The translations under genes and the position numbers were made by a program. This document shows, in pieces, positions 55,253-62,808 of a stretch of DNA of 64,000 bases. The notes beneath the pieces were generated by a model that did not search any database, was not told the DNA's origin, and saw only the letters and a list, made by a program, of their open reading frames with translations. This DNA comes from Saccharospirillum sp040881935 (lineage in GTDB: Bacteria > Pseudomonadota > Gammaproteobacteria > Pseudomonadales > Natronospirillaceae). Within the stretch, counting starts at the first letter, position 1; each line of letters begins with the position of its first letter. Location of the stretch: contig NZ_JBBECH010000056.1 in the NCBI RefSeq assembly GCF_040881935.1, positions 1 through 64,000 of the forward strand, given 5' to 3'.

Positions 55253-56770
55253 TTAGTGCGAATCCTGCAGCGTTGATTTGGCTTGGTGGTGATCCAGGTA
55301 AGTCTGCAAGGCCTGCTCCCGGTCGAGTTGCTGTTGTTGGCTGAGGTGCAGGCTCGGCTCGGCGACGCGGCTGGCGCAATCGGTCAGTGGGCAGCGTTCG
55401 CAGGTTTCGTGAACGTCCATTTGCGGCACGGTCGGGTCGGCACTGAACGCTACGGTGCTATTGAATCGTTCATCCATCAGGAACCCGAGGGCCATACCGG
55501 TATTGCTGTTTTGTCCCAGAGACAGTGGACGCACCACAGCGATGTTAAAGAAGGTCTGATTCTGGGCGATGAAGTGACTGCGTTGTGCGGCAATTGCCAA
55601 TTTTGGGTCTTCTCCCGCCGCCTGACGTTCGCCCACGTCGTTCAGCAGGCCAATGGCCACCCAGCGTCGGCAATGGTGCTCGCTCGGGCCGATGCCGCGC
55701 GGTGTGAATACGGTGGTGGTGTTGAGTTCCTTGGCGATGTGAAACTGGTCGACTCCGGCTTTGTTGTGCAGGCGCATGTAGTGCATTTTGTGCAAGCCGA
55801 AATGGTGGGGCATCAGTTGCGACATGCGGTACACGAACATCTCTGGCGTCGCATCGTACTGATCCATCATCTGGCTGAGTGCATCGCCATCAAATTCTTT
55901 GTTGGCCAGCCAGGCTTTCAGGTCGGTCAGCAGCGCGGCCTCGGGAATCAGCAGGGCGCCGGCAAAATAGGAGGCTCTGAAGTTGTTGTGGACCTGCTCG
56001 AATGACTCCACCTTGATCCAGGATGACGTTAATGCGCGCTCCTCCAGTTCGAGAAAACGGTAACCAATTTCTTTAGCCAATACGAACTTTTGCTGCTGTG
56101 GCATCAGCCGGGAATTGACCACCAGCTTATTGGGCGAGACACAGAGCGAGCGCAGGGTCTGGAGTTCGGGTGTGGCGGAAAAATCGTCGTAGCTGACCCG
56201 GCACTGGTACTGGTCGAGCAGCAGGGATTCCAGCCAGGCGAGGCTGATCAGCGGCTCTGCTACCGGGAATTGCGTTCGAAAGGCTTCAGCTTGACCCTCA
56301 ATTTCTTCAAAGTAATTCAGGTGCATCTTCTGGTAGGAGCGCAGCGACGCCAGCAGAAAGTGTTCGACCTGCATGTCGTACCCCCGGCCAATTTCGAGCA
56401 GCGTACGAACAAAAGCACCGGCTTTACTGGGGGAGTCGGTTACCAGATCGAATATATCGGAGAGGCCAATGCCAAACTGTTTTAGCGGAAAGTCGTTGAA
56501 CAGCGGCGAGTTCAATAGCGCAGTGACCGGGTTCAATTCGTCATCGAGTTGCAATGAGACCAGCTCGTCGAAGGAGACGCTGAGCCCCTGGGCCAGTTGA
56601 ATGATCTTCTCCGGTTTGGGGTATTTCTTGCCCTTCTCGATTTCACTCAGATAGGAGATGGACAGTGAGGTTCGTTCGCCCAGTTGCTTGAGCGATAAAC
56701 CGGCCGCCTGGCGGTGTTGTTTGACCTTGATGCCGAGAATGAATCTCAGGCTTTCACTGTTTATCTGCAT
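55253..56770 (-). CDS. XRE-family regulator with ImmA/IrrE-like and DUF2083 domains (ScfR type)
   Basis: 505 residues from ATG 56770, preceded by GAAGGG; 35 upstream codons are open but unlikely. HTH (about 8-70) with LSLKQLGERTSLSISYLSEIEKGKK. The middle part has the ImmA/IrrE (M78-like) fold, but the HExxH site reads AKEIGYR at 232-238, so it should not be a peptidase. The C-terminal DUF2083 domain has CERCPLTDCASRVAEP, a possible metal or ligand site. Relatives sense short-chain acyl-CoA and control propionate or acetate use. Here no such gene is near; instead minC follows without a gap. Ligand and targets are unknown. Confidence 0.85.
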   Translation of the reverse strand: MQINSESLRFILGIKVKQHRQAAGLSLKQLGERTSLSISYLSEIEKGKKYPKPEKIIQLAQGLSVSFDELVSLQLDDELNPVTALLNSPLFNDFPLKQFGIGLSDIFDLVTDSPSKAGAFVRTLLEIGRGYDMQVEHFLLASLRSYQKMHLNYFEEIEGQAEAFRTQFPVAEPLISLAWLESLLLDQYQCRVSYDDFSATPELQTLRSLCVSPNKLVVNSRLMPQQQKFVLAKEIGYRFLELEERALTSSWIKVESFEQVHNNFRASYFAGALLIPEAALLTDLKAWLANKEFDGDALSQMMDQYDATPEMFVYRMSQLMPHHFGLHKMHYMRLHNKAGVDQFHIAKELNTTTVFTPRGIGPSEHHCRRWVAIGLLNDVGERQAAGEDPKLAIAAQRSHFIAQNQTFFNIAVVRPLSLGQNSNTGMALGFLMDERFNSTVAFSADPTVPQMDVHETCERCPLTDCASRVAEPSLHLSQQQQLDREQALQTYLDHHQAKSTLQDSH

Positions 56771-57051
56771 AACCCTTCCAAGTTCGCGGTGAGCGAAATA
56801 GCCTGCGCATTCTAAAGAGGAGGCCGTTGCAACACAATGCGGGGGCTGTGTGGACTCTGCCGGTGATTGACTCAATGTCAGGCGATTTTGACGGATCGGC
56901 TGTTTTTGGCGGGGTATTTTGATAAGCTTCAGTTTCTGCTATCCGGTGCTCAAGAAGAGCGCTGGCTTGCCACTGGCTAAATCCGAAGGATAACGGAGCC
57001 AGATCAGGCGTTTTCGCAGAATCCTATCATTCATTCACTAAGGAAAGGCGA

Positions 57052-57423
57052 ATGGACAAACTGAATCGTGCCCGTCGTATACAATCGTTAATGCAACTCC
57101 TGCCGGAAAACCCTGAGCCTGAAGCTGGCTTGTACTTTGGTGAACACGTGATTCGTGTTGCGGGGCAACTGTGCCTCGTGGTGACACTGAAGGGCCGGAT
57201 TGGTATTCGTGCAATTGCCCCCGAACTTGAAGCCGAACTGCAGCACGCCTGCGGTGACCAGCACTGGATTGCCCATGGAAAGGTCTATGGGCAGTGGTAT
57301 TTGCTGCCAGAACCGGTGTATCAGGATGCAGGCCAGGTCTGCAGTTGGGTTCGCCAGGCTGCCGTCGGAGCGGCCCGGCTGTCAATGGGCAATCACTTCT
57401 TAAGACAGGTTTACCATGACTGA
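57052..57423 (+). CDS. Hypothetical protein, possible TfoX N-terminal-like domain
   Basis: 123 residues with AAGGAAAGG upstream of ATG. Pattern AGLYFGEHVIRVAGQLCLVV, TLKGRIGIRAI and QWYLLPEPVYQDAGQVCSWVRQAA is reminiscent of the TfoX N-terminal domain (G-Y ... strand ... Y-lP ... W-x-A) but too divergent to be sure. No signal peptide or membrane helix. It overlaps the LON-domain gene by eight bases, so the two are coupled. Function unknown. Confidence 0.7.
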   Translation: MDKLNRARRIQSLMQLLPENPEPEAGLYFGEHVIRVAGQLCLVVTLKGRIGIRAIAPELEAELQHACGDQHWIAHGKVYGQWYLLPEPVYQDAGQVCSWVRQAAVGAARLSMGNHFLRQVYHD

Positions 57424-58024
57424 TTTCGAAACCGATGGCGCCGTTGAACGGTACCCCCTGTTCCCAATGGGGGCTTTATTGTTGCCTGGGGCGTCTCTGC
57501 CATTGCAGATTTTTGAGCCCCGGTACCTGATGATGGTGTCGAGCAGCACCCGGGAGAACCGGCCCTTCGTGATCATGGTTGCGGAGCCGGGAAAAGACCG
57601 CAGCGGCCAGGGTTGTCTGGCGCGTATTGTTGATTTCAATCAGCAGGCCAATGGGCTGCTGGGTATTACCATCGTCGGTGCACAACGGGTTGAGGTCACT
57701 GCGGCCGCAAAAGATGTCACCGGGCTATGGTGGGGTGACGGCGTGCCGAGTGCTGAGCCAGAGGCGGATCCGGCGCTTGAGATGCGGGCGGCACTGCGCT
57801 ATCAGCCGCTGCTGGACGCCTTACTGGAGCATCCATACCTGGCTGATCAGGTTGGGTTGCAGCTTGATTCGCCACGGGGCAGCGTTCATCAGTTAATGGT
57901 ATGGCTGCCCCTGGAGCGAGAATTGAAAGAATCGTTGCTGGCTGAAGACAGCTTCCTGCAGCGGTGTGCCTTGCTGGAGTCCGCACTGGCGGAACTGTCC
58001 GGGTCGCTTGAATCACCGGATTAG
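57416..58024 (+). CDS. LON substrate-binding domain protein
   Basis: 202 residues. PLFPMGALLLPGASLPLQIFEPRYLMMV is the clear start of the LON N-terminal (PUA-like) domain, followed by GCLARIVDFNQQANGLLGITIVG. It has no AAA or protease domain, so it is a stand-alone substrate-binding protein, as in many gammaproteobacteria. The partner is unknown. Coupled to the upstream small gene. Confidence 0.9.
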   Translation: MTDFETDGAVERYPLFPMGALLLPGASLPLQIFEPRYLMMVSSSTRENRPFVIMVAEPGKDRSGQGCLARIVDFNQQANGLLGITIVGAQRVEVTAAAKDVTGLWWGDGVPSAEPEADPALEMRAALRYQPLLDALLEHPYLADQVGLQLDSPRGSVHQLMVWLPLERELKESLLAEDSFLQRCALLESALAELSGSLESPD

Positions 58025-58081
58025 TAACACAATATTCGGGGTTCATTGGGTGGCAATAGCCCGCTTCCGCAGCCAATTCAT

Positions 58082-58103
58082 CCTAAGTCCGACAGACTCC
58101 TAG
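58082..58103. repeat. Short hairpin repeat (copy 2), partly eroded
   Basis: AGTCCGACAGACTCCTAG is shared exactly with 3287-3304, including the CGACA loop and the GACTCCTAG right arm. The left arm reads CCTAAGTC instead of CTAGGAGTC, so the stem is imperfect. It lies between two convergent genes. Confidence 0.7.
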
Positions 58104-58112
58104 ATCAATCGC

Positions 58113-59465
58113 TCAGTTCAGACGATACGCCTCATAGGCCATTGGCCAGGCGATAATCAGATAAGCCGCCGTAGTCAGCAATACCAGTAGCCAGAGCGGC
58201 AAGCTGTTCCGCAAGTCGGCCAGGGTGCGCCCCGATAGCCGGTGGAAAGCCTGAGTTAGCGCGGCCAGCAGCAGACCCAGGCACAAGCCTGCAACCACGT
58301 CAGATAACCAGTGGACACCCAACCAAACCCGGCTCAGGGCTTCAACCACCATCGCCATGCCGGCTGGCAGATACAGGTGCCAGCGGCTCATTGCCGGACG
58401 TCGCTGATTGGCGAACCCAGTGAGCAGACCCAGGAAAAGTGCGGTGCCAGCGGCGTGGCTTGAGGGGAAGGCGCCAGAGCCGGGTGGCAGGGCAACCAGG
58501 TCGGGTCTTGCCACATCAAAGGTGGCCTTCAGTAATGGAATGGCGCAGACCATGACGGCCGAACTGATCAGCAATATCGCGCTCAACCGATGTTGCCCGC
58601 TCAAAGAGGCCCAGAGAATGATTAACAGCCCGGTGAGTAGCATTATGAAAGGGTCGCCAAGCAGCGTAACCCCTAATGCAAAAGCATCGACTGCCGTGGC
58701 GCGCCAGGCTTCCACTTGGCTGCTTAACAAAACATCAGCGTACCAGGGGCGAGCAAAGGCCGTAATAGCGAACCCGGCGGCGGTAACGCTGGCCAGCAAT
58801 AAGGCGGCATACGGAAAGCGTTCCGGCAAATGCCGTAACACCGGCAGCCAGCGAGCCATGCGGGGGTGCTCAGGGTGCAGGTGATGATAAATAGCCAGCA
58901 GCGCGATCAGAATCGCCAGGGCTGAGACCAGCAGCAGTGTCAGGGTTCGCATTGCCAGGCTTTGCGTCGCCAGAAAATAACTGGCTTCGCCCGTCAGGTA
59001 ACCCGGTAGCATATAGATGGGTGCCCAGAACATGACGGTTATCAGATTGACACTGACAAACACCCGGGCGGGCATCGACAGACTGCCCGCGATCAGCGGT
59101 ACTACCGGGCGAATGGGCCCTACAAACCGGCCGATAACCACACTCAGCCACCCCCAGCGCTGAAAAAACCAGATTCCATGCGACAACCAGTCTTCATGGC
59201 GCTTGAACCAGCGGTGTTCGTAAAGCCGGTGCCGGAGCCGGTAGCCGAGGTAATAGCTGCCCAGATCGCCCGCAGTCGCACCCAGTGCGGCGGCAGCCAG
59301 TACCCAGATCACCGGTATATTCAGATTGCTCGCCACTGCCGCCAGGCTGAACAGCATGACCACGCCGGGCACGAACACGCCGATCAGTGCGAAGGACTCG
59401 ATAAAAGCGGTCAGGGTGATGGCGATCAGTACGCCTTCCGGATGGGACTGTATCCAGGCAATCAT
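58113..59465 (-). CDS. DedA-PAP2 fusion membrane protein
   Basis: 450 residues. The N-terminal DedA/VTT domain (about 1-200) has GDLGSYYLGYRLRHRLYEHR and GRFVGPIRPVVPLIAG, the family loop. The C-terminal PAP2 phosphatase domain has all three motifs: KATFDVARPD, PSSHAAGTALF and SRVWLGVHWLSDVVAG. DedA proteins flip undecaprenyl phosphate or phospholipids; PAP2 domains remove phosphate from lipid pyrophosphates. A joint role in undecaprenyl phosphate recycling is inferred, not shown. It stands alone, convergent to the LON gene and divergent from proA. Confidence 0.9.
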   Translation of the reverse strand: MIAWIQSHPEGVLIAITLTAFIESFALIGVFVPGVVMLFSLAAVASNLNIPVIWVLAAAALGATAGDLGSYYLGYRLRHRLYEHRWFKRHEDWLSHGIWFFQRWGWLSVVIGRFVGPIRPVVPLIAGSLSMPARVFVSVNLITVMFWAPIYMLPGYLTGEASYFLATQSLAMRTLTLLLVSALAILIALLAIYHHLHPEHPRMARWLPVLRHLPERFPYAALLLASVTAAGFAITAFARPWYADVLLSSQVEAWRATAVDAFALGVTLLGDPFIMLLTGLLIILWASLSGQHRLSAILLISSAVMVCAIPLLKATFDVARPDLVALPPGSGAFPSSHAAGTALFLGLLTGFANQRRPAMSRWHLYLPAGMAMVVEALSRVWLGVHWLSDVVAGLCLGLLLAALTQAFHRLSGRTLADLRNSLPLWLLVLLTTAAYLIIAWPMAYEAYRLN

Positions 59466-59577
59466 GGTGAAGGTTGGGCTACTCAGTTGAGTTCTTCAGA
59501 TTCAAAAAAGGATGGTAAATCTTTGTCAGACGGATAAACAGCCGAGATCCTTCATAGTCGCAGCCGTTTCAAATCGC

Positions 59578-59583
59578 TATAAT
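59578..59583 (+). promoter_or_regulatory. Likely proA -10 element
   Basis: Perfect TATAAT at 59578-59583, 38 bases before the proA start codon. A matching -35 is not seen at the right spacing, so confidence is limited. Confidence 0.4.
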
Positions 59584-59620
59584 CGCGGGTCTGTATCAAT
59601 AACGAGCTGTGTGGCTAGGC

Positions 59621-60877
59621 ATGACAACCGTTCAAGACTACATGACCACCCTGGGTCGGCAGGCCCGGCAAGCGTCTAAGGCCCTGGCAAAAGCCAATAC
59701 CGGCACCAAAAACCGGGCGCTGCAGGCCATGGCCCTGGTCATTGACCAGCAACGCGACGCCCTGAAACAGGCGAACCAGCGTGATCTCGACACCGGTCAG
59801 GCCAAAGGGCTCGACCCGGCCATGCTCGATCGTCTGGCACTGACCGATGCCCGTATTGACGCCATGATCGAAGGCCTCTACCAGGTCGCCGGCCTGGCCG
59901 ACCCGGTGGGAGGTATTACCGATCTCGAATTTCGCCCCAGTGGTATCCAGGTTGGCAAAATGCGGGTGCCCTTGGGTGTAATTGGCATTATTTATGAGTC
60001 GCGCCCGAATGTGACGGTCGAGGCAGCGAGCCTGTGTATCAAATCCGGCAATGCGGTTATATTGCGCGGCGGCAGCGAAGCCATCGAATCCAACCAGGCG
60101 CTGGCCGGCTGTATTCAGGCGGGGCTGGATCAGGCGCAGTTGCCTAACACTGTGGTTCAAGTGGTCGGGACCACCGATCGCGACGCTGTGGGCGCGCTGA
60201 TCACCATGTCCGATTATGTGGATGTTATCGTTCCGCGCGGCGGCAAACGCCTGATAGAACGCATCAGTCGTGAAGCCCGCGTCCCGGTGATCAAACACCT
60301 CGATGGTGTCTGCCATGTGTACATTGACGACGATGCGGATGTTGCCAAGGCTATCCCCATCGCAATCAACGCCAAAACGCATCGCTATGGCGTGTGCAAC
60401 GCGATGGAAACCCTGTTGGTGGCGGAATCACGCGCGGCGGAAGTGCTGCCCGTGTTGGCCAAAGCCTATGCTGAAGAGGGCGTTGAACTGCGCGGTTGCG
60501 ACCGCACGGCCGAACTGATTTCCTGCGTGCCCGCGACCGAAGAAGACTGGTCGACCGAGTACCTTGCGCCCATTCTGGCGATTCGTGTAGTGGCTGGGTT
60601 GGATGAAGCCATCGACCACATCAACACCTACAGCAGCCAGCATACAGACAGCATAGTGACGGAGAACTATACCCGGGGGCGGCGCTTTCTGACCGAAGTC
60701 GATTCAGCCTCGGTGATGATTAACGCCTCGACGCGCTTTGCCGATGGGTTTGAATATGGGTTGGGTGCCGAAATCGGTATTTCAACCGATAAGATTCATG
60801 CCCGCGGCCCGGTGGGGTTGCACGGGCTGACATCGCAAAAATATGTGGTGCTCGGAGACGGCCAGATTCGTGAGTAG
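59621..60877 (+). CDS. proA: Gamma-glutamyl phosphate reductase
   Basis: Second step of proline synthesis. It has 418 residues from the ATG at 59621; a GTG at 59609 is also open. Motifs: VPLGVIGIIYESRPNVT, LRGGSEAIESN, HLDGVCHVYIDDDAD and YGVCNAMETLLV with the catalytic cysteine. proB is not in the window. The stop overlaps the nadD start. proA-nadD-rsfS-rlmH-mrdA is a common gammaproteobacterial order. Confidence 0.96.
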   Translation: MTTVQDYMTTLGRQARQASKALAKANTGTKNRALQAMALVIDQQRDALKQANQRDLDTGQAKGLDPAMLDRLALTDARIDAMIEGLYQVAGLADPVGGITDLEFRPSGIQVGKMRVPLGVIGIIYESRPNVTVEAASLCIKSGNAVILRGGSEAIESNQALAGCIQAGLDQAQLPNTVVQVVGTTDRDAVGALITMSDYVDVIVPRGGKRLIERISREARVPVIKHLDGVCHVYIDDDADVAKAIPIAINAKTHRYGVCNAMETLLVAESRAAEVLPVLAKAYAEEGVELRGCDRTAELISCVPATEEDWSTEYLAPILAIRVVAGLDEAIDHINTYSSQHTDSIVTENYTRGRRFLTEVDSASVMINASTRFADGFEYGLGAEIGISTDKIHARGPVGLHGLTSQKYVVLGDGQIRE

Positions 60878-61514
60878 TTCACAACGGCCATTGATGGCCC
60901 TGTTTGGTGGGACTTTTGATCCCTTTCATGATGGCCATGCCCAGCTGTGTGATCTGGTGCTGTCTCATCCGGAAGTGACCCAGCTCAGAGTGGTTCCCTG
61001 TCAAATACCGGCGTTGAAAGACGAGGCGCAGGCGACGCCTGAACAGCGTTTGGAGATGCTGGAACGATGGGTGGCGTCCCGTTCAGACGAGGACAGACTG
61101 TTGGTCGATGATCGCGAGTTGCGACGTCCAGGCCCAAGTTACACTCTGGATACCGTACGGGACCTGCATCTTGAATACCCTGACAGCCAAACAGTGTTTG
61201 TATTGGGTGCTGATGCCTTTGCCGGTATGGCCCAGTGGCGCGGCATTGAAGACTTGATTCAGGAGACCCATTTTTGGGTATTCGGTCGGGGCTCGCAGCC
61301 AATTGAACCCCCGGCGCTGCCATTGACCCAGGTTGAGTCATTAGCTGATCTGGGTCAGCACCGCTCAGGACTCTGGATCGCAGGGCCTTCCTCAGAGCGC
61401 GACTGGGCATCCCGGGAATTACGCGACAATACTCAGCAATGGCGATACGCGATTCCGGCACCCATTCAGGATTATATTCAACAACATGGGTTGTACCGAG
61501 ACACCGACGAGTAA
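60870..61514 (+). CDS. nadD: Nicotinate-nucleotide adenylyltransferase
   Basis: Makes NaAD in NAD synthesis. It has 214 residues. ALFGGTFDPFHDGHAQL carries the nucleotidyltransferase GxFxPxHxGH motif. The start was set at the GTG at 60870, eight bases inside proA, with GGAG upstream; ATG at 60894 would trim the N-terminus to MALFGG. The C-terminal part holds the ISSRxxR-like end (SERDWASRELRDN) in a weak form. Confidence 0.93.
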   Translation: MSSSQRPLMALFGGTFDPFHDGHAQLCDLVLSHPEVTQLRVVPCQIPALKDEAQATPEQRLEMLERWVASRSDEDRLLVDDRELRRPGPSYTLDTVRDLHLEYPDSQTVFVLGADAFAGMAQWRGIEDLIQETHFWVFGRGSQPIEPPALPLTQVESLADLGQHRSGLWIAGPSSERDWASRELRDNTQQWRYAIPAPIQDYIQQHGLYRDTDE

Positions 61515-61527
61515 GGTCTCTCGGTAC
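61493..61527 (+). terminator. Hairpin at the end of nadD
   Basis: Stem GTACCGAGA (61493-61501) / TCTCGGTAC (61519-61527) with a 17-base loop that includes the nadD stop codon. A T-rich stretch follows at about 61530-61544. Probably attenuates or ends the proA-nadD transcript. Confidence 0.45.
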
Positions 61528-61867
61528 AATCTTCTTCAATTTTTCAGAGCATGGCGATTACTGCTGTGTTCGGCCACTCGCGGTACGCGGCTGAGTAACG
61601 GCTCCCTTTCAAAAAGGTGCCAGTGATCGGTGTCAGTTGCCGGGTGGTTCTGTCCGGGGAAGTCTGAGGCATGGACTAAAACGCCGGGAGCGTTTTAGCA
61701 TGAGCGAAGCGAGCCTGAAGGGTGAATCTCACGGAAGGGATTCATATCCCGAAGCCTAGGCCCCATGGATGGGTTCACGCCGACCCCGGACAGAGCCACC
61801 CGGTAGCTGACACAAACTCAAGCGTCAACATAACGTGAGTTAATTAAAACAGGTGGACAAGGTACGA
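61515..61867. other. nadD-rsfS gap, mostly the palindromic element
   Basis: 353 bases without a gene. It holds the nadD hairpin, the palindromic element copy E (61632-61811) and a short leader for rsfS. Nothing else was seen. Confidence 0.7.
61632..61811. repeat. Dispersed long palindromic element (copy E, with inner module)
   Basis: Arms of 28 bp (61632-61659 and 61784-61811) pair with three mismatches. The centre runs opposite to copy A and has GAAGCCTAGGCC and TCACGCCGACC. The inner module (about 61675-61750) is the reverse complement of that in copy C, including the hairpin CTAAAACGC (61676-61684) / GCGTTTTAG (61690-61698) and the tract with GAGCGAAGCGAGCC. It lies in front of rsfS. Confidence 0.85.
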
Positions 61868-62251
61868 ATGACCGATACAACTGATCGAAACGCACAACCC
61901 GAAGGTTTGACTGAGGCGGTGATCCGCGCTCTGGAAGACATCAAGGCGCAAGACATTCAAGTGATTGATGTGCACGACAAAACCGCATTGATGGATACGC
62001 TGGTGGTTGCCTCCGGTACCTCGAAACGGCACGTGTCTGCCGTTGTTAGCAGCGTCGCTGAAGACCTGAAAAAGCAGGGGTTTGTAGTGCGCGCACAGGA
62101 AGGCAGCAGTGATTCCGACTGGGTGCTGATTGACCTGACCGATCTGGTACTGCATGTGATGATTCCCGAGACCCGGGCGTATTATGACATAGAGCGGCTA
62201 TGGTCTGGCGCGGGTCCCATGGGTGCTGAATCCGAGACCAAGCCTGACTGA
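61868..62251 (+). CDS. rsfS: Ribosomal silencing factor RsfS
   Basis: Binds ribosomal protein L14 and blocks subunit joining in starvation. It has 127 residues. Motifs: DIKAQDIQVIDV, MDTLVVASGTSKRHVSAV, DSDWVLIDLTDLVLHVMIPETRAYYDIERLW. ATG at 61868 has AAGG upstream; GTG at 61853 is an alternative. It is coupled with rlmH five bases downstream. Confidence 0.96.
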   Translation: MTDTTDRNAQPEGLTEAVIRALEDIKAQDIQVIDVHDKTALMDTLVVASGTSKRHVSAVVSSVAEDLKKQGFVVRAQEGSSDSDWVLIDLTDLVLHVMIPETRAYYDIERLWSGAGPMGAESETKPD

Positions 62252-62256
62252 ATGGT

Positions 62257-62724
62257 ATGAAGATTCGAATTTTGGCCATTGGCCCGAAAATGCCAGCCTG
62301 GGTAGATGCGGCTGTCGCTGAGTATCAGAAGCGAATGCCCAGAGAGTTGCCGGTTGAATTCGTTCCGCTGGCGCTTGGGCAGCGCGGTCGCAATGCGTCG
62401 ATTGACAAGGCCATCGGGCAGGAAGGGGACGCCATGCTGGCAGCCATAAAGCCCGAGGATCAGGTGGTCGCGCTGGATTTGTCTGGCAAAGCCTGGTCGA
62501 CCGAACAGCTGGCCGATCAACTGACGCACTGGCGACTTGAAGCGCGAGACCTTATTTTGTTGATTGGCGGTCCAGACGGACTGGACTCCCGCTGCCTGGC
62601 CCGAGCAGCGCAGCGCTGGTGCCTGTCGAATCTGACATTGCCACACCCGCTGGTTCGGGTGTTGCTGGCCGAACAATTGTATCGCGCCTGGACCGTGACC
62701 CAGAATCACCCCTACCATAAATGA
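62257..62724 (+). CDS. rlmH: 23S rRNA (pseudouridine1915-N3)-methyltransferase
   Basis: SPOUT-family enzyme. It has 155 residues. MKIRILAIGPKMPAWVDAAVAEYQKR at the start, LLIGGPDGLDSRCL in the SAM knot, and the C-terminal LPHPLVRVLLAEQLYRAW. It ends at YHK as in the family. It follows rsfS and precedes mrdA, the classic order. Confidence 0.97.
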   Translation: MKIRILAIGPKMPAWVDAAVAEYQKRMPRELPVEFVPLALGQRGRNASIDKAIGQEGDAMLAAIKPEDQVVALDLSGKAWSTEQLADQLTHWRLEARDLILLIGGPDGLDSRCLARAAQRWCLSNLTLPHPLVRVLLAEQLYRAWTVTQNHPYHK

Positions 62725-62773
62725 CGACCCCGACCGTATCTGACCGCCTGGGCGGAAACGTATTCGCAGACAA

Positions 62774-62792
62774 CCCCGCAGCTTGTGCGGGG
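62774..62792. promoter_or_regulatory. Hairpin in the mrdA leader
   Basis: Stem CCCCGCA (62774-62780) / TGCGGGG (62786-62792), loop GCTTG, 16 bases before the mrdA start codon. The right arm contains GGGG close to the ribosome-binding site, so it might affect translation. No T-run. Confidence 0.4.
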
Positions 62793-62808
62793 ACAGAGTA
62801 CTGATGTT

